Positions 63,865 through 64,000 of a DNA stretch of 64,000 nucleotides are shown in pieces. Source of the DNA: CAVUNY01 sp963768585 (GTDB lineage: Bacteria; Chloroflexota; Anaerolineae; Anaerolineales; Anaerolineaceae). Every line of letters begins with the position of its first letter. The first letter of the stretch is position 1. Location of the stretch: NCBI GenBank assembly GCA_963768585.1, contig CAVYIF010000015.1:186001-250000 (forward strand). Direction: 5' to 3'. The position numbers were made by a program, and so were the translations under genes. The notes beneath the pieces were generated by a model. The model was not told the origin of the DNA. It ran no database searches and saw nothing but the letters and a program-made list of their open reading frames with translations.

Positions 63865-64000
63865 AGAAATTAGCCGCGCCCGGCGGGCTTTGAGCCCCGG
63901 ACGCCGTAACGAATTCTACCCCCGGCGGTATGAATTGGCAAAGAATCAGGATAAATTCTGGTCGCAAACGCTGCGGTAGCCGCAGCGCGCGCAGCGCGCA

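Noticed and set aside
1..64000. tRNA or rRNA genes, prophage or insertion sequence with transposase
   Set aside because: No cloverleaf with a conserved T-loop, rRNA-like stretch, transposase or integrase was recognised by reading; a scan with tRNAscan-SE and ISEScan would settle it.

Overview
The window looks like one contig of an uncultivated Chloroflexota bacterium, most likely Anaerolineae. This rests on gene content and style: moderately high GC, a fused NDP-forming acyl-CoA synthetase, bacterial XPB, secreted proteins ending in short YLPLV/FIPQV-like tails, and LuxR-type two-component systems. No rRNA or tRNA gene was seen, so the placement is an inference.

Layout. 0-11.5 kb: acyl-CoA synthetase (cut by the window edge), PilZ protein, lipoprotein, DegV plus MFS transporter, M48 protease, patatin lipase, then a promoter with a palindromic operator driving a MtaA/UroD-thioredoxin fusion and a CobW GTPase. 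11.5-18.5 kb: MOSC protein and a three-gene XPB helicase operon whose members share one repeated module. 18.5-22.4 kb: PadR, ABC exporter, XRE regulator and membrane protein, each regulator with a clear inverted-repeat operator. 22.8-31.1 kb: broken beta-helix protein, a hexuronate operon (kdgK, iolB-like, kduD), an M20 peptidase, an AlkZ-related protein and a terpenoid-cyclase-fold protein. 31.2-36.3 kb: a graveyard of damaged genes (DUF1801, DUF1254 fragment, peptidase E, SGNH hydrolase) mixed with intact DUF1254/DUF1214 and lipoprotein genes. 36.4-45 kb: SGNH hydrolase, ppk1, diguanylate cyclase, a nested tandem repeat, gamma-glutamyltransferase, a selenocysteine-encoding selD and a frameshifted sugar transferase. 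45.2-50.8 kb: orphan histidine kinase, alpha/beta hydrolase and a complete two-component system. 51-57 kb: Tad-type pseudopilin/envelope proteins with repeat domains, several frameshifted. 57-64 kb: M23 endopeptidase, SixA phosphatase with a lysine-rich tail, thioredoxin, S9 peptidase and a UxaA-type dehydratase.

How the genes may work together. The kdgK/iolB-like/kduD operon and the distant uxaA-type gene converge on 2-keto-3-deoxygluconate, so the cell probably uses pectin- or uronate-derived sugars. SelD implies a selenocysteine pathway encoded elsewhere. The XPB operon suggests a DNA-repair or remodelling machine built from three proteins with a common domain.

Caution. At least ten reading-frame lesions fall in otherwise well-conserved genes. 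Some sit in homopolymers (a T8 run, a C run) and may be assembly errors; the clustered ones at 31-36 kb look like real decay.
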